Below are positions 1-11,039 of a stretch of 64,000 nucleotides of DNA, piece after piece (the stretch's first letter is position 1; each line of letters opens with the position of its first letter). Below the pieces are notes generated by a model. That model made no database searches and was not told the DNA's origin. It was given only the letters and a program-made list of their open reading frames with translations. Source of the stretch: Enoplolaimus lenunculus. Lineage: Eukaryota > Nematoda > Enoplea > Enoplida > Thoracostomopsidae. Position numbers and translations under genes: made by a program. The DNA lies in assembly GCA_030248215.1 (NCBI GenBank), contig JASANG010003752.1, positions 620,001-684,000 on the forward strand. Direction: 5' to 3'.

Positions 1-125
1 TTTTACTGACCGTCAAATTTTCGAGTATTATATTTTAGTAAACACAGTTTTTATACCGTAAAAATCAAGCTTAGTAACAATAAATGCAGCTGATCTAACG
101 ATATGTAGCCTTAAAACGCCGAACT
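1..125. other. Non-coding left edge with a weak local duplication
   Basis: Bases about 2-46 resemble bases about 191-237 inside the proposed first exon of the following gene (both carry TTACTGACC.TCAAATTTTCG and TTTAGT.AACAC). This looks like an old local duplication. No other signal is visible. Confidence 0.4.
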
Positions 126-3100
126 ATGTGGCTAAGCGTAGCATCAGCTACTCTGATAATACTTTCAATTCCACCCTCGTCCGCAAACATCTTACTGACC
201 CTCAAATTTTCGGATTGGAGTTTAGTGAACACGTTTCGTCAAATGTGCAATTCAACTTGTCTCGAATGTCAAACATGTGCCGCGACCAAAACTGCAGAAC
301 TCATCTTAGCGACAGTGATTGACGAACGCCGGGTGACGTCTCATAATGTCAACGATGCTATTGTTGTTCAACCAGAGCATCGAAACGTTCAAAATGCAGC
401 CGTAAACAGCCGTGAGTATTATTGGAAATGGACCGATTTACCGCCGTCGAACGAACAACTGTTACTGGGCGAACCGTCGTTTGTTAATCCTGTTGTTACT
501 AATGTTGAAAGTAGGTCTACACTGTAAAAAAATGGGGAGTCAAATTGACTCTCTCGGAAACAGGTTTTTCCTGACTACACAAATTGAGTCAAATTGACTC
601 TCTCTCGGAAACAGTTTTTCCTGACTCACAAACTGAGTCAAATTTGACTCCGCAAGAATTCACTGTTGACTCTGGCGGAGTCAAATTTGACTCAGTTAGT
701 GTAGTCAGGAAAAGCCTGTTTCCGAGAGAGTCACAATTTGACTCCCCATTTTTTACAGTGTACAAGCAATAATAACATCTATTCGTGACTATACAAAACA
801 TTCATTGCCTTGCTATCTCAACAGTAAACGTGTCAAAAATAAAACGATATTTTAAATGCTTTTCGCGTTTCAAGTAACATTATTTTACATGTTCTTTAGT
901 AGAATGGAAAAGCTGGAAAACGAACAGCTATTCTAGCAAATTTGTGTTAAGTAGTACACACTTTGTAATGTTTATCAAAACGATATTTGAGTATTAATGC
1001 GCCGTACCCAATAATTTGGTCAACGGTGCCACAAAATCTCTTATAGACCAGTCCTATCACCAACTCGTTTTCAAAATGACCTCGCGATAGGCCAGGACTA
1101 TTAGAGATTTTGAACCAACGTTGACAAAACTATTACTGTCTACACAGCAAAAAATGGTGAGTCAAATTGACTCTCTCCGAAATAGGCTCTACGGGTTCTA
1201 CACAAATTGAGTCAAAATTCGACTCCGGCAGAGTCAAATTCGATTCACTGGGTGGCATGTTTGACTCTGGCGGAGTCGAATTTGACTCATTTTGTGTAGT
1301 CCCGTAGAGCCTATTTCGGAGAGAGTCAATTTGACTCGCCATTTTTTGCAGTGTAGGCTACTGTAGAAAATTGTACACACATGCGAGTCCCTAAGTTCCT
1401 AATTGAGTGTTTGTAAATTATATATCCAAAGGTCACCCACACTATGTGTACACCCGGCTGACAATAGAGAGTCCCTCTGAACGGCGTATGCTTTGCCTCA
1501 CTATCGCACATACAGATGCCACTTTGTCAATACGTTATAGAAAGTACAGCGTTTTGTCCTGAGTCTGTCAGAAGGACATTCGCTTATTTCATAACACAAA
1601 GTCTGTTCGAAGGGGCTCTGTTAAGCGATTATACAGAGTCTGTGCGATGGAACTCCTATTGTCAGACACTTTGTCCGAACTGTGTCCACATTGCTTCCAC
1701 ACCCTTCGAAGAGACTACCGCCATAACAGAGTAACTATGTATGCCCTCTGCAAAGTCCAAATATCCCAAAAAACAGTATTGTTTTGTACCGCCCTTGCAA
1801 ACAAGTGGGTGGTCAATTTTTACAGTAGCGTAGACAGTATAACGTGGATGACCCATAATAACGTTTATTTCAAAACGCAAAACACAATTGCTATTTTTAA
1901 CAAGATTGGTTAAATATGCTTTATTAAGTGAGAAAGTAATTTCATGTCGTGTGCACCGTCCCCACATTAATTTCTGATGCTTAGGCTCAGGCAAATGCTT
2001 GCGTACATGTAAGCCTTTTTCTAAACCCAAATTTAAACCTTAGCAGTGCAACTGGAAATAGTTAGTTAAAGCAAGAGTGCATGATCACTCTTTAACAAGA
2101 GTGGACAACTATCGAAATTTGTGCGGTAAAAAAGTACCACCAGGTGTTGCGGTTTGGCCGACGCTCCCACGTTATGTACAGGGGAATCGCTATCACACGC
2201 TATACCAGGGGCACGCCAAATATGCAACGCGTGCCGGGTACATTCTGTCCAACACAGCATGTACCCTGCTGAATATTTTTGTTGGACTCAGCATCATCAA
2301 CTCTTGGTAAAAACGGACAAGATTTATAGAAGGCGAAAGAATTCTTGTAACACGCAATTTTTCGGCGATATTGAATTAATTCTTAAGCTTTTGGGGTGTA
2401 CGTCTTCGTTCGCCTCGCTCAATAATTGTGTTCTTGCCGGAAGCTTAAAGCCGCAGCGTATTACGTGTTCAGGAAAGGGTACAAGAACGTTTACTTTTTT
2501 GATATTTTCAGCGGCCGACAGTCGCGTTGTGATATGGCTTGAAATGTCCGGCGGTTCACGTTTTTCAAGTTGTAAATTCACTACCTCGCATACAGTAGCC
2601 GTCAAAGAACATTTAGGTCAACCAATCAAATCGCATACGCTTGTAGGTGATTGCTTCACCCTTAACGTCGAAATTACCGCAGTTTGTGCGCCGTTCTATT
2701 ACGGCGCGCGTTGTACTCAGTCAGTATCGCCTAGTTTCGCCGCGATGGGAGGCGGTCACAGCGGAAATCCGGGTTTTGTACCGGCAAGCGAAGCGCGAAA
2801 TTACTTTAGTCTATTTGTGATTACAGGTACGTACCTTTACGTTCAACGTGACTGCGGCTAAGGTACCCAAGGCCCCGTCGGACTTGTAAGATGGAGCCCT
2901 TGTGGGGTATCAGTTACGGGCACACCAGCTGATTGAAGAATGGGTACAAATACGTGTGGGCGCAATTGAGAAGCCAAATAGGCGTGAAATATGCGGTACT
3001 TAATTGTATTTGCGTCGAATGCGTAAAACTTATCTGTTTTGCCGGGCGGCTGGTGTTCTAGAGCATAAGGTGGGTGTAGTATCCGCTGTACAGGTCCGCA

Positions 3101-4091
3101 CTCAGCTTAACATGCTTGTGGGGACACTAAAAAATTTTCAGGAACGGCATACAAGGATTTCGAATGACTTAAGGATTTGTTTTGATTGGACAATAGAGGC
3201 TTTTCAACTTGTCATGGAGATGATTAAAACCCAGGTGCCTATTGTCAAATTAGTGTAGTAGCTGCTTTAGCGAGTTTGTGAAAGGTATTGCACTTTTGGA
3301 ACCAGGGAATGACGAGGTTCGAAATTTAGCACAGTTTTCGCGTTTAATTTGTCCTACTACTGTGCCAATTTGGAGCGCTGCCGATAGGAGAGTTTACCCG
3401 TTTGAAAACCTATCGCAAACTGATGATAGTACACAATATAGCGTATAGTTAAAAACCTCAAATTCGTAATTTGAAAGTTTATTCTTATTTTTCAGGAATT
3501 GTTTTATGCTTAACGCTAACATCACTATTGTTTGCCGCGTTCGGTTACTCGTGTATGAAACTTCGTCAAAAATACGTCAACTACAAACGGCGCAGTTTGA
3601 AATCGCCGCAATCTCCCCCCAAAATTGCGGGTGTAGATTCAAAGATGACGAAAAAAGGCTCGTCTACAGCGGGCACTGCCACACTACTGATTCAAAATCC
3701 GCATGAATCAGGCTCCGGAGCTACGGAAACAGTGATTGCAAGCACTGGAGTTGAAACAAACGGTCACAACGGCATTAGATCAGTAAAATCTGGAGGATGC
3801 GGCGGTGAAAAAATGTACGCAGGGACTACTGGAGCTCCAAAGGGTCAGCTACCGTTCGCAAGTGTACCCCCGCATATGGCCACAGTCGAAGATTGGGATG
3901 ATAAAGCGAGTACTTTGGGAAATCGTTCGTTGAAAGATATTTTGATTGAACAAGAAGAAGCTGAACAGCAACAGCAAACACAACATCAACCAATTACTAA
4001 TAACTCAGGACAAATTGGCGTCGAATCTGATACAGTGGGTCCCAGTGGAGGGTCAAAGCTAACAAACTATACGTATACAGGGTACTATTGA
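126..4091 (+). CDS. Putative type I membrane protein, weakly Notch-ligand (DSL)-like
   Basis: I propose three exons, 126-514, 2330-2826 and 3496-4091, giving 493 aa. The reading phase closes at both junctions. The last junction is the firmest, because one hydrophobic helix (about residues 288-312) is split by the intron and restored on joining. Residues 1-20 look like a signal peptide ending SIPPSSA. The middle exon is cysteine-rich and contains VCAPFYYGARC, which resembles the start of a DSL domain (C..xYYGxxC), after a GTRTFTFLIFSAADSR stretch that recalls the MNNL region of Delta/Jagged ligands. The rest of a DSL domain and all EGF repeats are absent. The cytoplasmic tail of about 180 aa has Lys-rich, Ser/Gly-rich and poly-Gln (EQQQQTQHQ) parts and ends YTGYY. 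Exon 1 is the least certain: its donor AG|GTCTAC lies just before a MITE. The membrane topology is inferred with fair confidence; the ligand family is only a suggestion. Confidence 0.5.
520..760. mobile_element. TA-target MITE, GAGTC/GACTC palindrome family, copy 1
   Basis: Terminal inverted repeats of about 40 bp begin CACTGTAAAAAAATGG and end with the complement TTTTTTACAGTG. The element is flanked by TA on both sides (518-519 and 761-762), as for Tc1/mariner-type targets. It is 241 bp with no coding capacity. The interior is built from the words GAGTCAAATTTGACTC and TGAGTCAAATTGACTC. It sits a few bases after the proposed donor of exon 1 of the membrane-protein gene. Confidence 0.85.
1143..1353. 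mobile_element. TA-target MITE, GAGTC/GACTC family, copy 2
   Basis: The left end is CACAGCAAAAAATGG and the right end is CCATTTTTTGCAGTG, with TA on both sides. The element is 211 bp. Subterminal GGTGAGTCAAATTGACTC and CCGAAATAGGCTCTACGG are shared with the copies at 49482 and 50513. It lies in the proposed first intron of the membrane-protein gene. Confidence 0.85.
1354..2329. other. Intronic or intergenic stretch with one diverged dispersed repeat
   Basis: No gene is recognised here. Bases about 2090-2250 (ACAAGAGTGGACAACT, then CACCAGGTGTTGCGG) resemble a stretch at about 20510-20690 (ACAAGAGTAAGCAACTTC, then ACCAGCAGGCATAGC), so both are probably diverged copies of one repeat. Open frames here lack recognisable domains. 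Confidence 0.4.
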
Positions 4092-6105
4092 GTCTCAGCG
4101 GAACCTCAAAGTAAAATCACGCAGCGCAACGGTGCTTTTTGATCGTTTTTTTTTACGAAACTTTGCCCGCGATCGTTGAGCAAATTTAAAAACAAAAATT
4201 CAGTGGCTGATCCAGAAATTTCTAAAAAACGGCCGCGCGAGATACAATAGAAATTAAACTCACGAGCAAAACCAGCGAGAATTCGACCGCCCTTTTAGTG
4301 CTAAACACTAATACAAATTAATACAAAAACCTTGTTTCCGATCTATATTGCAGGGATCTATGTCGGGAGGGTCTTCCTTGGATTCATCACAGACCGAAAC
4401 TGAAAATTTGTCCATTCCTACATGAATAACACTTTTAGTTTCGCTTGAAAGTTAACTGGCGTGATTTGTAGTCGTCATCTCGAGCCTGTTGAACAACGGG
4501 TCCCAGGAGAGTCGGCTTGAAAACGTTTTGTGCTGCCACAGAAATAGGTTAGCCTCGTTTTTAAGCCAGGTGGAATCCACGAATGCCCATCCTGAAATGT
4601 TTTGGGCCTCCCATCTGTTGGGTCAGCTGCTAACTCTGGCAGATCTAAAGGGAAAAGGGTCCACGACAGCAAAGCCTGGAGGGCAAGGCTAACTTGAGCC
4701 TTCTCCTCGACAAATTCTGGATCTGCCACTGTGGTGGTAATAAGAACCCGAGCAGTCTATCATGCTTTGAGGAGATTTTGTACTGCGAGTATGGTTTAAA
4801 CGTTAAAAACTGTGCACTGGGAAGGATTATATACAACCGTAGGTGTACTTTTCAAAAACAAACCTTTCAAGACGAGCAACGGCGGTTATACGCTTTCCTT
4901 AAATTTACGCTTAGACTTAAACTTAACAGGAAAGGCTTCCGTTTTGTATAATTCTTGCCAATGTCAACAGTGTTCCTAATCCTAAACGTCTTCTTATGCT
5001 CAACACAATGAACGGAAACATTCTGAAGTCTATTATCAAGATATCCATTTTTGAGTAATTTTGTACAGGACCGCAACCAGGAATTGTTAGTAAAAGGGGT
5101 AGAAAGGTATACAGTTTGCAAGAAAATCTTTAAAAGCGTATAGAATTATTTTAATTGCTGCCGAAAAATTTTTCTGCCAGGGCCGGGATAAACACGTTCG
5201 TAGGGTCCAAACCCTCCTTGTGTCCTTCCCTCGGTAAGTAAATGATGTCTGATTTTGTACTTCTTTATATCTAATGATTTGTGCTTGTTAATAAATTTTC
5301 AGTTGTTCATCAGGAATAACAGATTAAAACTGTTTTATTGCTCGCATTTCAAACATATTTCAAAAGTCAATCTACACTGTAAACATGGCAGTTTTGTTAA
5401 TTTTATATCCGTAAATGTGGAATCCACGTTTAAACTAGAGGAGCTTGGGACACGTTTTGTCTTTATTACACTATTGGTTAACGTTTTGTCTGCTTATTAA
5501 TCCAATAAAAATGTCTGTGGTTTGGTTATTTGCTGCCAGATTAAATTTTCATTTTCGCAAAACAGAATTTTGAGGTTTTTAAAAAATAGTTCGTTGATCT
5601 CAAATATTTTCTGATAACGCTAATTTTATAATAAAATGTAATAAAAAAACCTAAAAAATTATATATCTTAATATTAAAATAGCAATGGTACAAAGATGGT
5701 CTTGGTATTTGAAATAAAATTTCATAATTTTCGTTTCTTGGTGTGTTTAATAGCATCGTTTAGTGTTTATGCAGCATAGAGTTTTAATTTATGTTCAAAT
5801 TTGCCTACTTGACGGTCAATTAGCTGCGACTAAAATCATTCAAGAACTATTTGGCTTTATCGTAAACAGGTTCATGATATATCAAGTTTATTTTAATCCC
5901 TCTTTTATTCCTAAACGATGGTTGCATTCGGAAATGTAATCTTTAGTTTATTGGATCGTGTTGGAAATGCATTGTTTGAGTTTATATTCAAGATTTTAGC
6001 ACAACTGTTCGGGTTACGTTTGAATATAAGGTCTACGCTTGAAACATGCCTAAAACATATTGTTCATAAATTGTCAAATTTTCGGAGAACCTATCACCAG
6101 CTATA
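4092..6105. other. Intergenic, no feature recognised
   Basis: AT-rich sequence follows the membrane-protein stop. Short frames around 4475-4951 on both strands show no family resemblance and no phase-compatible splice partners. I see no repeat ends or RNA gene in this stretch. Confidence 0.4.
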
Positions 6106-6106
6106 T

Positions 6107-6212
6107 ACTGCCAGAAATGGGCGTAAATTGACCCGCTTCGAAATAGGCTCTGCGGGTCTACACAAACTAAGTCAAATTCGGCTCCGCCAATGAAAAATTT
6201 GACTCGCTGAGT
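6107..6212. mobile_element. Fragment of the GAGTC/GACTC MITE family
   Basis: ACTGCCAGAAATGGGCG, then TCGAAATAGGCTCTGCGGG and AAACTAAGTCAAATTCGGC, match the left half of the complete copies at 1143 and 49482. The right end is missing. It is decayed and about 105 bp long. Confidence 0.65.
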
Positions 6213-6492
6213 TGCACAACTCTAGAGGGATTTAATACTAAATTCTGAATCGAACAAGAATTAAAAAATCATACTTGTGCTTTTATTTCAATCGAGAAAA
6301 CAGGAAAAGTTTTACCGAACAAAAACTAGAGTAGAAGTAGTATTATAAATTAAATGTACCAATTAAATGCAGACACATCCAAATAAAAAAATTTTCCGGA
6401 CCCAGTTTAAGCATATTCATACGCCTAAAGCCTAAGGATAAAGCCTAAGCCTCAGCGTAAGGATTATCAGTCTATGTAGATACGATTGAGAA

Positions 6493-6602
6493 GTTCAGAC
6501 CTTGTTTTATGCAGCTGGAAACGCAGGGTATAGAGGTTTGCTCAAACTAGGAACTAATGATCTTAAGCGAACACTGTACTTCTGCGCTACGTAGCCTGTC
6601 TT
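6493..6602 (-). repeat. Diverged tRNA-derived repeat
   Basis: This stretch is similar to the two better copies at 6823 and 7186: GCAGCTGGAAA, CTTAAGCGAACACTGTAC and CTGCGCTACGTAGCC occur in the same order. It is too diverged to be a functional tRNA. Confidence 0.5.
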
Positions 6603-6822
6603 TTATCTACCAACCCTGTTGATAAGCATCCAAACAATATGCTTACTTTTGTGAGGTCCGCAAGGGCTCAAAAAGTGCAGGAATATATTATACTTCTGAA
6701 AACGGTTTTTGTTTATTACTCTCAAGAGTATTTTCTTAGCTAGTGGTATAATACATGTGTGCTATGTGTCAGTCAAGGTAGGAACCGGGACATCAGACCT
6801 TTTTTACTAAGCAGCTGGAAAA

Positions 6823-6899
6823 GCGGGCACGAGCGGGGATCGAACTCTCAGCCTATGGATCCTTAAGCGAACACTCTACCACTGCGCCACGTAGCCCGC
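6823..6899 (-). repeat. tRNA-derived unit (SINE-like head), copy in block A1
   Basis: On the minus strand it starts GCGGGCTACG, contains an A-box-like TGGCGCAGTGGTAGAGTG and a B-box-like GAGTTCGATCCC, and ends TGCCCGC, so the ends pair. The T and anticodon stems do not fold cleanly, so I call it a tRNA-derived repeat, not a working tRNA. A purine run downstream on that strand (AAAAAA at about 6800) fits a SINE-type tail. Confidence 0.6.
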
Positions 6900-7185
6900 C
6901 TGTGCAACTGCATTTTTCGTCGACTATATTTGTCGACCGTATGCTGCCAGCTACCATACATACAGTGCACTGCACTATATTGCATGTGCACATAACGGAC
7001 AAGCATGTCTCACATGCTTACATGCCCTTATTTTCAACAAGGTCGTCCCTTGACCGTCCAACCTATTTTCGACTGGATACCGTGTTCATAGCGCGGCAGT
7101 TTACCATTGCGCTCACGGCGTAGCCCCCATGTCAGTCAAGGTAGGAACCGGGACATCAGACCTTTTTTACTAAGCAGCTGGAAAA

Positions 7186-7262
7186 GCGGGCACGAGCGGG
7201 GATCGAACTCTCAGCCTATGGATCCTTAAGCGAACACTCTACCACTGCGCCACGTAGCCCGC
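7186..7262 (-). repeat. tRNA-derived unit, copy in block A2
   Basis: It has the same 77 bases as the unit at 6823, brought here by duplication of block A. The same internal A-box and B-box resemblance and the same stem mismatches apply. Confidence 0.6.
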
Positions 7263-7487
7263 CTGTGCAACTGCATTTTTCGTCGACTATATTTGTCGAC
7301 CGTATGCTGCCAGCTACCATACATACAGTGCACTGCACTATATTGCATGTGCACATAACGGACAAGCATGTCTCACATGCTTAAGGGCTCAAAAAGTGCA
7401 GGAATATATTATACTTCTGAAAACGGTTTTTGTTTATTACTCTCAAGAGTATTTTCTTAGCTAGTGGTATATTACATGTGTGCTATG

Positions 7488-8719
7488 CAATACTTTTAAC
7501 TCATTCCTTTCTAGTGAATAACGCTAGTTCGATCGCACCCGCTACTCGGTTTTACAGCTACTTAGCAAAAAAGTCTGAATTATCGGATTTGGGTGGGTCT
7601 CTGCAACGGCTTTTGTGTGTTTCAGATCAATGATGTTAGCGTAGTCGCCCTTCACCAACGGCACGGCCTGTTTTATGAGCACTTACTATGAAACGTTTTT
7701 ACAGAAAGGCACAGATATACACAGAAATGTTATACAATGTTGTGCAGTTAACAATTTCCACCATACGGTTATTACCAGTAGTTTCAGTTATATCTGGTCT
7801 AAGCCTAGAGGTCTGTACAAGCCTAAGGCATATGTTATGGTGATTATACTGTGTTGTTATAATTATGATGCGCGTAATCGAAGAATGGTTATATATGAAC
7901 CTATAGTACTAGTGTAGCAGCTTCGTAATAAATCGCTCTAATATAGAGGAAACCAATGTACGATATATACATAACACATTAGAGATGTCACGGGGTCGGG
8001 TCCCAACGACTCGTTAACATGGACGGTACATGAAAAACGTTTACGTATCCGCTTTTGCTCGTTTACAACGTTTTAAATTTTTGATCGGAATCAGAACTAA
8101 TTGTGAATCTAATTTTAACCGAAATCGCAACTCTGTGTACCCTGATTTGTAAACAAAAAAATTGCCCACTCGTACTTTACTACAAACGCCCCCGCTTCGC
8201 GCAGTACCTGAATAAGGTCAACGGAATATACATAAGCGCTTAATCGAAAAACGACCCCAAACAATAAAATATCCTGCCGATGTACACTTTCACATAGCAA
8301 AACAGCTGCTGTGTGAACTTGTTTCGTAAACAATACAACAGCACTGCCGTAGATTGTACATATCTCTATTGTCTAGGCAAAATGCCCCGTGGCACAATTT
8401 AGCCAAAATCTGAACGCAGCACAGTAAGTTCATTACATTATCGTAGTCAAAATGTTGCGTGACGCGATATGGCAAATAACAGACGCATTAACACTAAGTT
8501 CACAACGTTGGGAGTATATATATCAACAAAATCTCTCGTGACGCGATATGATAAAAACTGTACCGTACTCCCAAGTACATGCTTACACAAAAGGTAAGTA
8601 TATACATGAAATTTCCAGTTCATGTATTTTGCTGGCCTCGGATCATTTTTCATTCACTGTACTATCTTACGTTATACAGATTTGTAATAGTTGATATTCA
8701 GTCGTTGTACATATATAAT
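7488..8719. other. Intergenic, no feature recognised
   Basis: This is AT-rich DNA upstream of the release-factor-like gene. I see no domain-bearing exon, repeat end or clear promoter element. Confidence 0.4.
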
Positions 8720-10522
8720 ATGACTTTTCCGCTTATTTCGAAATTTATGTTAAGAACTCCACACAGCTCTGCTCTTGCAATTCGGGCAGTGTCCCATGAG
8801 ATAGAAAATTATCGTCTTCCAGAGATTAAGGTAAAGTGATTTCAGTAAAATTATTCTTATAACCTGTTTTGTTGAATTGTATTCGTTCGTAAACTACTTA
8901 CGCATACATAAACGCAATTTTTTGGTCAAAAACTATGCAGCATAGTTGTAAGTAGTAGTAGTCTGAATTTTTGCAGCTACACTATCCCACTATAATTTCT
9001 GATGTGTGTTGGTAGTAAGACTTAAAAAGAATGAACTAAATATGTATGGAATGCAGGTGCAAATTTATACGCATCTATAAACAAAAATTATGAAATTCAA
9101 ATAGTCGTAATCAACTTTTGCTACTCTTGATTTTGAATCGCCGCTCTGCATTTTTTGTGCTCTTGCATAGATTTTGTTTTACTCGTAAAATTATTCTATA
9201 TACGGTAACTGCATTGAATAGTCTAGATCTAAATTTACACGTTTATTGGTCTGCCTTATGTCATAACAAAATTTTGAGAAAATACCATACTTAGATTGAT
9301 AGTTGTGTTAATGAAGAATTTTCAAACTATCTGTATCGTATGTTTCTTGTATTGTCAGGAGGACGACTTACATGAACAGTTTGTACGAGGAAGTGGGCCA
9401 GGCGGTCAAAAAGTAAATAAAACAACAAATTCCGTTGTTCTGAAGCACAAGCCAACAGGTGTGTAACGTGTGTTTGTCGTTATCTTTGCTGTTTGATTAT
9501 GCTTTCGATTCACTGCATTACCAAATCTGTTAGTTTAAGATTTTTTGTTTGTTTGTTGTTTCACAGGTCTATTTTTGTTAATACTCTTCCATATTACTGA
9601 ATTTGTTTTTAGGCATTGTTGTTAATTGTCACGAGTCGCGTATGCTGCATCGAAATCGAAAAATTGCTAGAGAACGATTGATCATGAAACTAGATCGCCA
9701 TGTAAATGGCGACCAGTGTTTGGAAGCTCTTCGAGCGAAAGAAGCCGCAGAACGAAGAAGGTATATTATATAATTATAGCCAGGGTGCGAATGGACGTCA
9801 GAAAATACCGACGCCGGATACTACAATATCCGATTTTAGCCGGATACTACAATATCTGATCTTAGTCGGGTATCACAATATCCGGTCTGATCAATGCCAA
9901 ATACTGCAATGTATATATATTTCTTATTGAGCAGTAGTATACTAAAATAGTCGACCGGAGCAGGTTATTAATTGAGTGTTTCAATAGAAGTAAAAGCATA
10001 ATTACGATAATTTAATTTTAGTCGCTATCCTACAGTGGTTTTAGTGTTGAGAGTGTTCAGTAGTGTACTCGTTTCTGTCATTTTGGACTGCTTAACTTAG
10101 AAGTGTATATCAATGACACTTTTGCTGTAGTCAAATTTTCATTTTTGACGAATCAGGGAACGGATAGTTTCCTATTTGTTTTAGCTCGTTGTGCTAGGAT
10201 ACGAATATCTAGCTGGAAGCTTTAGATTTTATCCAATGGTTTTTTGAGTACGTCCGTTTGTATGAAGCGGGTTCTGATGTTTGCCACAAACCTCAACACA
10301 TTGTGTTTGAGGCAACTGCAAATTAGGCGATTACAAATTTGCATTCTCGTTTTCTGTATGCGTCGTTTTGGTGTACTTGTTAAAATTGATTTGTTTTTAA
10401 GGAAGCAACAAGTTAAGGATGCAAAATTGCGAGCTGACCGAGCAGTGTACAAGAAAATGTATGAAGATTTGTTAAGAACGGAGAAACATAAAAATGGTGC
10501 AAACAACGAAAAACAGGTATGA
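8720..10522 (+). CDS. MTRFR: Mitochondrial release-factor-like protein with GGQ motif (MTRFR/C12orf65 type)
   Basis: Four exons, 8720-8830, 9359-9458, 9613-9760 and 10402-10522, join in phase to 159 aa, close to the length of human MTRFR. The RF-1 domain shows [14 protein letters not shown] with the catalytic GGQ at residues 52-54, then [20 protein letters not shown] as expected for class I release-factor-like proteins. The C-terminal part is a basic coiled tail ([19 protein letters not shown]). The N-terminus ([13 protein letters not shown]...) is basic and lacks acidic residues for about 25 aa, fitting a mitochondrial import signal. Family members hydrolyse peptidyl-tRNA on stalled mitochondrial ribosomes. 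There is no codon-recognition domain, which excludes an ordinary release factor. The bacterial-type hydrolase ICT1/MRPL58 is the nearest alternative. ATG 8720 is chosen because it precedes the signal-like stretch and runs straight into the exon. Confidence 0.9.
9770..9955. repeat. CCGGATACTACAATATC short tandem-like repeat (hAT-related fragment)
   Basis: CCAGGGTGCGAATGG is followed by three diverged units of GCCGGATACTACAATATC. The left end resembles the CAGGGTG ends of the hAT-like MITEs, but no right end is seen. It lies in the last intron of the MTRFR-like gene, just after the donor at 9761. Confidence 0.5.
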
Positions 10523-11039
10523 ATACAGGGCATGTGTAGTAGTTAAAAATCTCGGTGTTGCTAATTTGTTGCCTGAGGGATTTCCTTAGCGGCAGCGTCT
10601 AAGGTGCTACAACATTATCGTTATGCTGCCTAAGCAGTGTAAATGTTACAGTAGAAACAAATTCCGAATGATACTTCGTAATTTAACAGCTTTAGGATTT
10701 ACTGTAAAAATCCATTATAGTCAACAGGGTAACGATGATCATAGCACAGCAATTTGCTTGTCTATTGATTAAACTGAATGAAACCAACACTGCAGCCTCT
10801 ACTATGTTTATATTATGTTTGTGTAAAACATCAAATCGTAAGCGCAGCCTGGGCGTATTTGGCAGGCATAAAACCACTGGTGTTCAATATTAGCTTTTAC
10901 AGCACACAAAAAAACTTCTTTCGGCGCCAAACAAATTATGCATGCGTAAGTTTTTTGAAAGCAAAATATAACTGGCGTCATAGTAGTTCGTGTTGTTTTA
11001 CTACAGCAAGTTTTATGATCGCCGCTGCTAGCTCATTTC
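10523..11039. other. Intergenic between MTRFR-like gene and transposon remnant
   Basis: I see nothing beyond AT-rich sequence. The left end of the pogo-type transposon should lie here or further left, but no terminal inverted repeat was recognised. Confidence 0.35.

Larger units (their letters stand above)
6662..7487. repeat. Nested direct duplication X-A-spacer-A-X
   Basis: Block X (6662-6766 and 7383-7487, 105 bp each) differs at about one base between copies. Block A (6767-7020 and 7130-7383, 254 bp each) appears identical. The order is X, A, a 109 bp spacer, A, X. The near-identity means a very recent duplication, collapse of an array, or an assembly join. Each A block carries a tRNA-like unit on the minus strand, and the spacer ends in another decayed tRNA-like segment at about 7048-7129. 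Confidence 0.85.

Noticed and set aside
4475-4951. Several overlapping frames on both strands, one with a Leu-rich repeat-like look (LALQALLSWTLFPLDLPEL)
   Set aside because: No family resemblance, no phase-compatible splice partners and mutual overlap on opposite strands. Probably chance frames in 3' flanking DNA.
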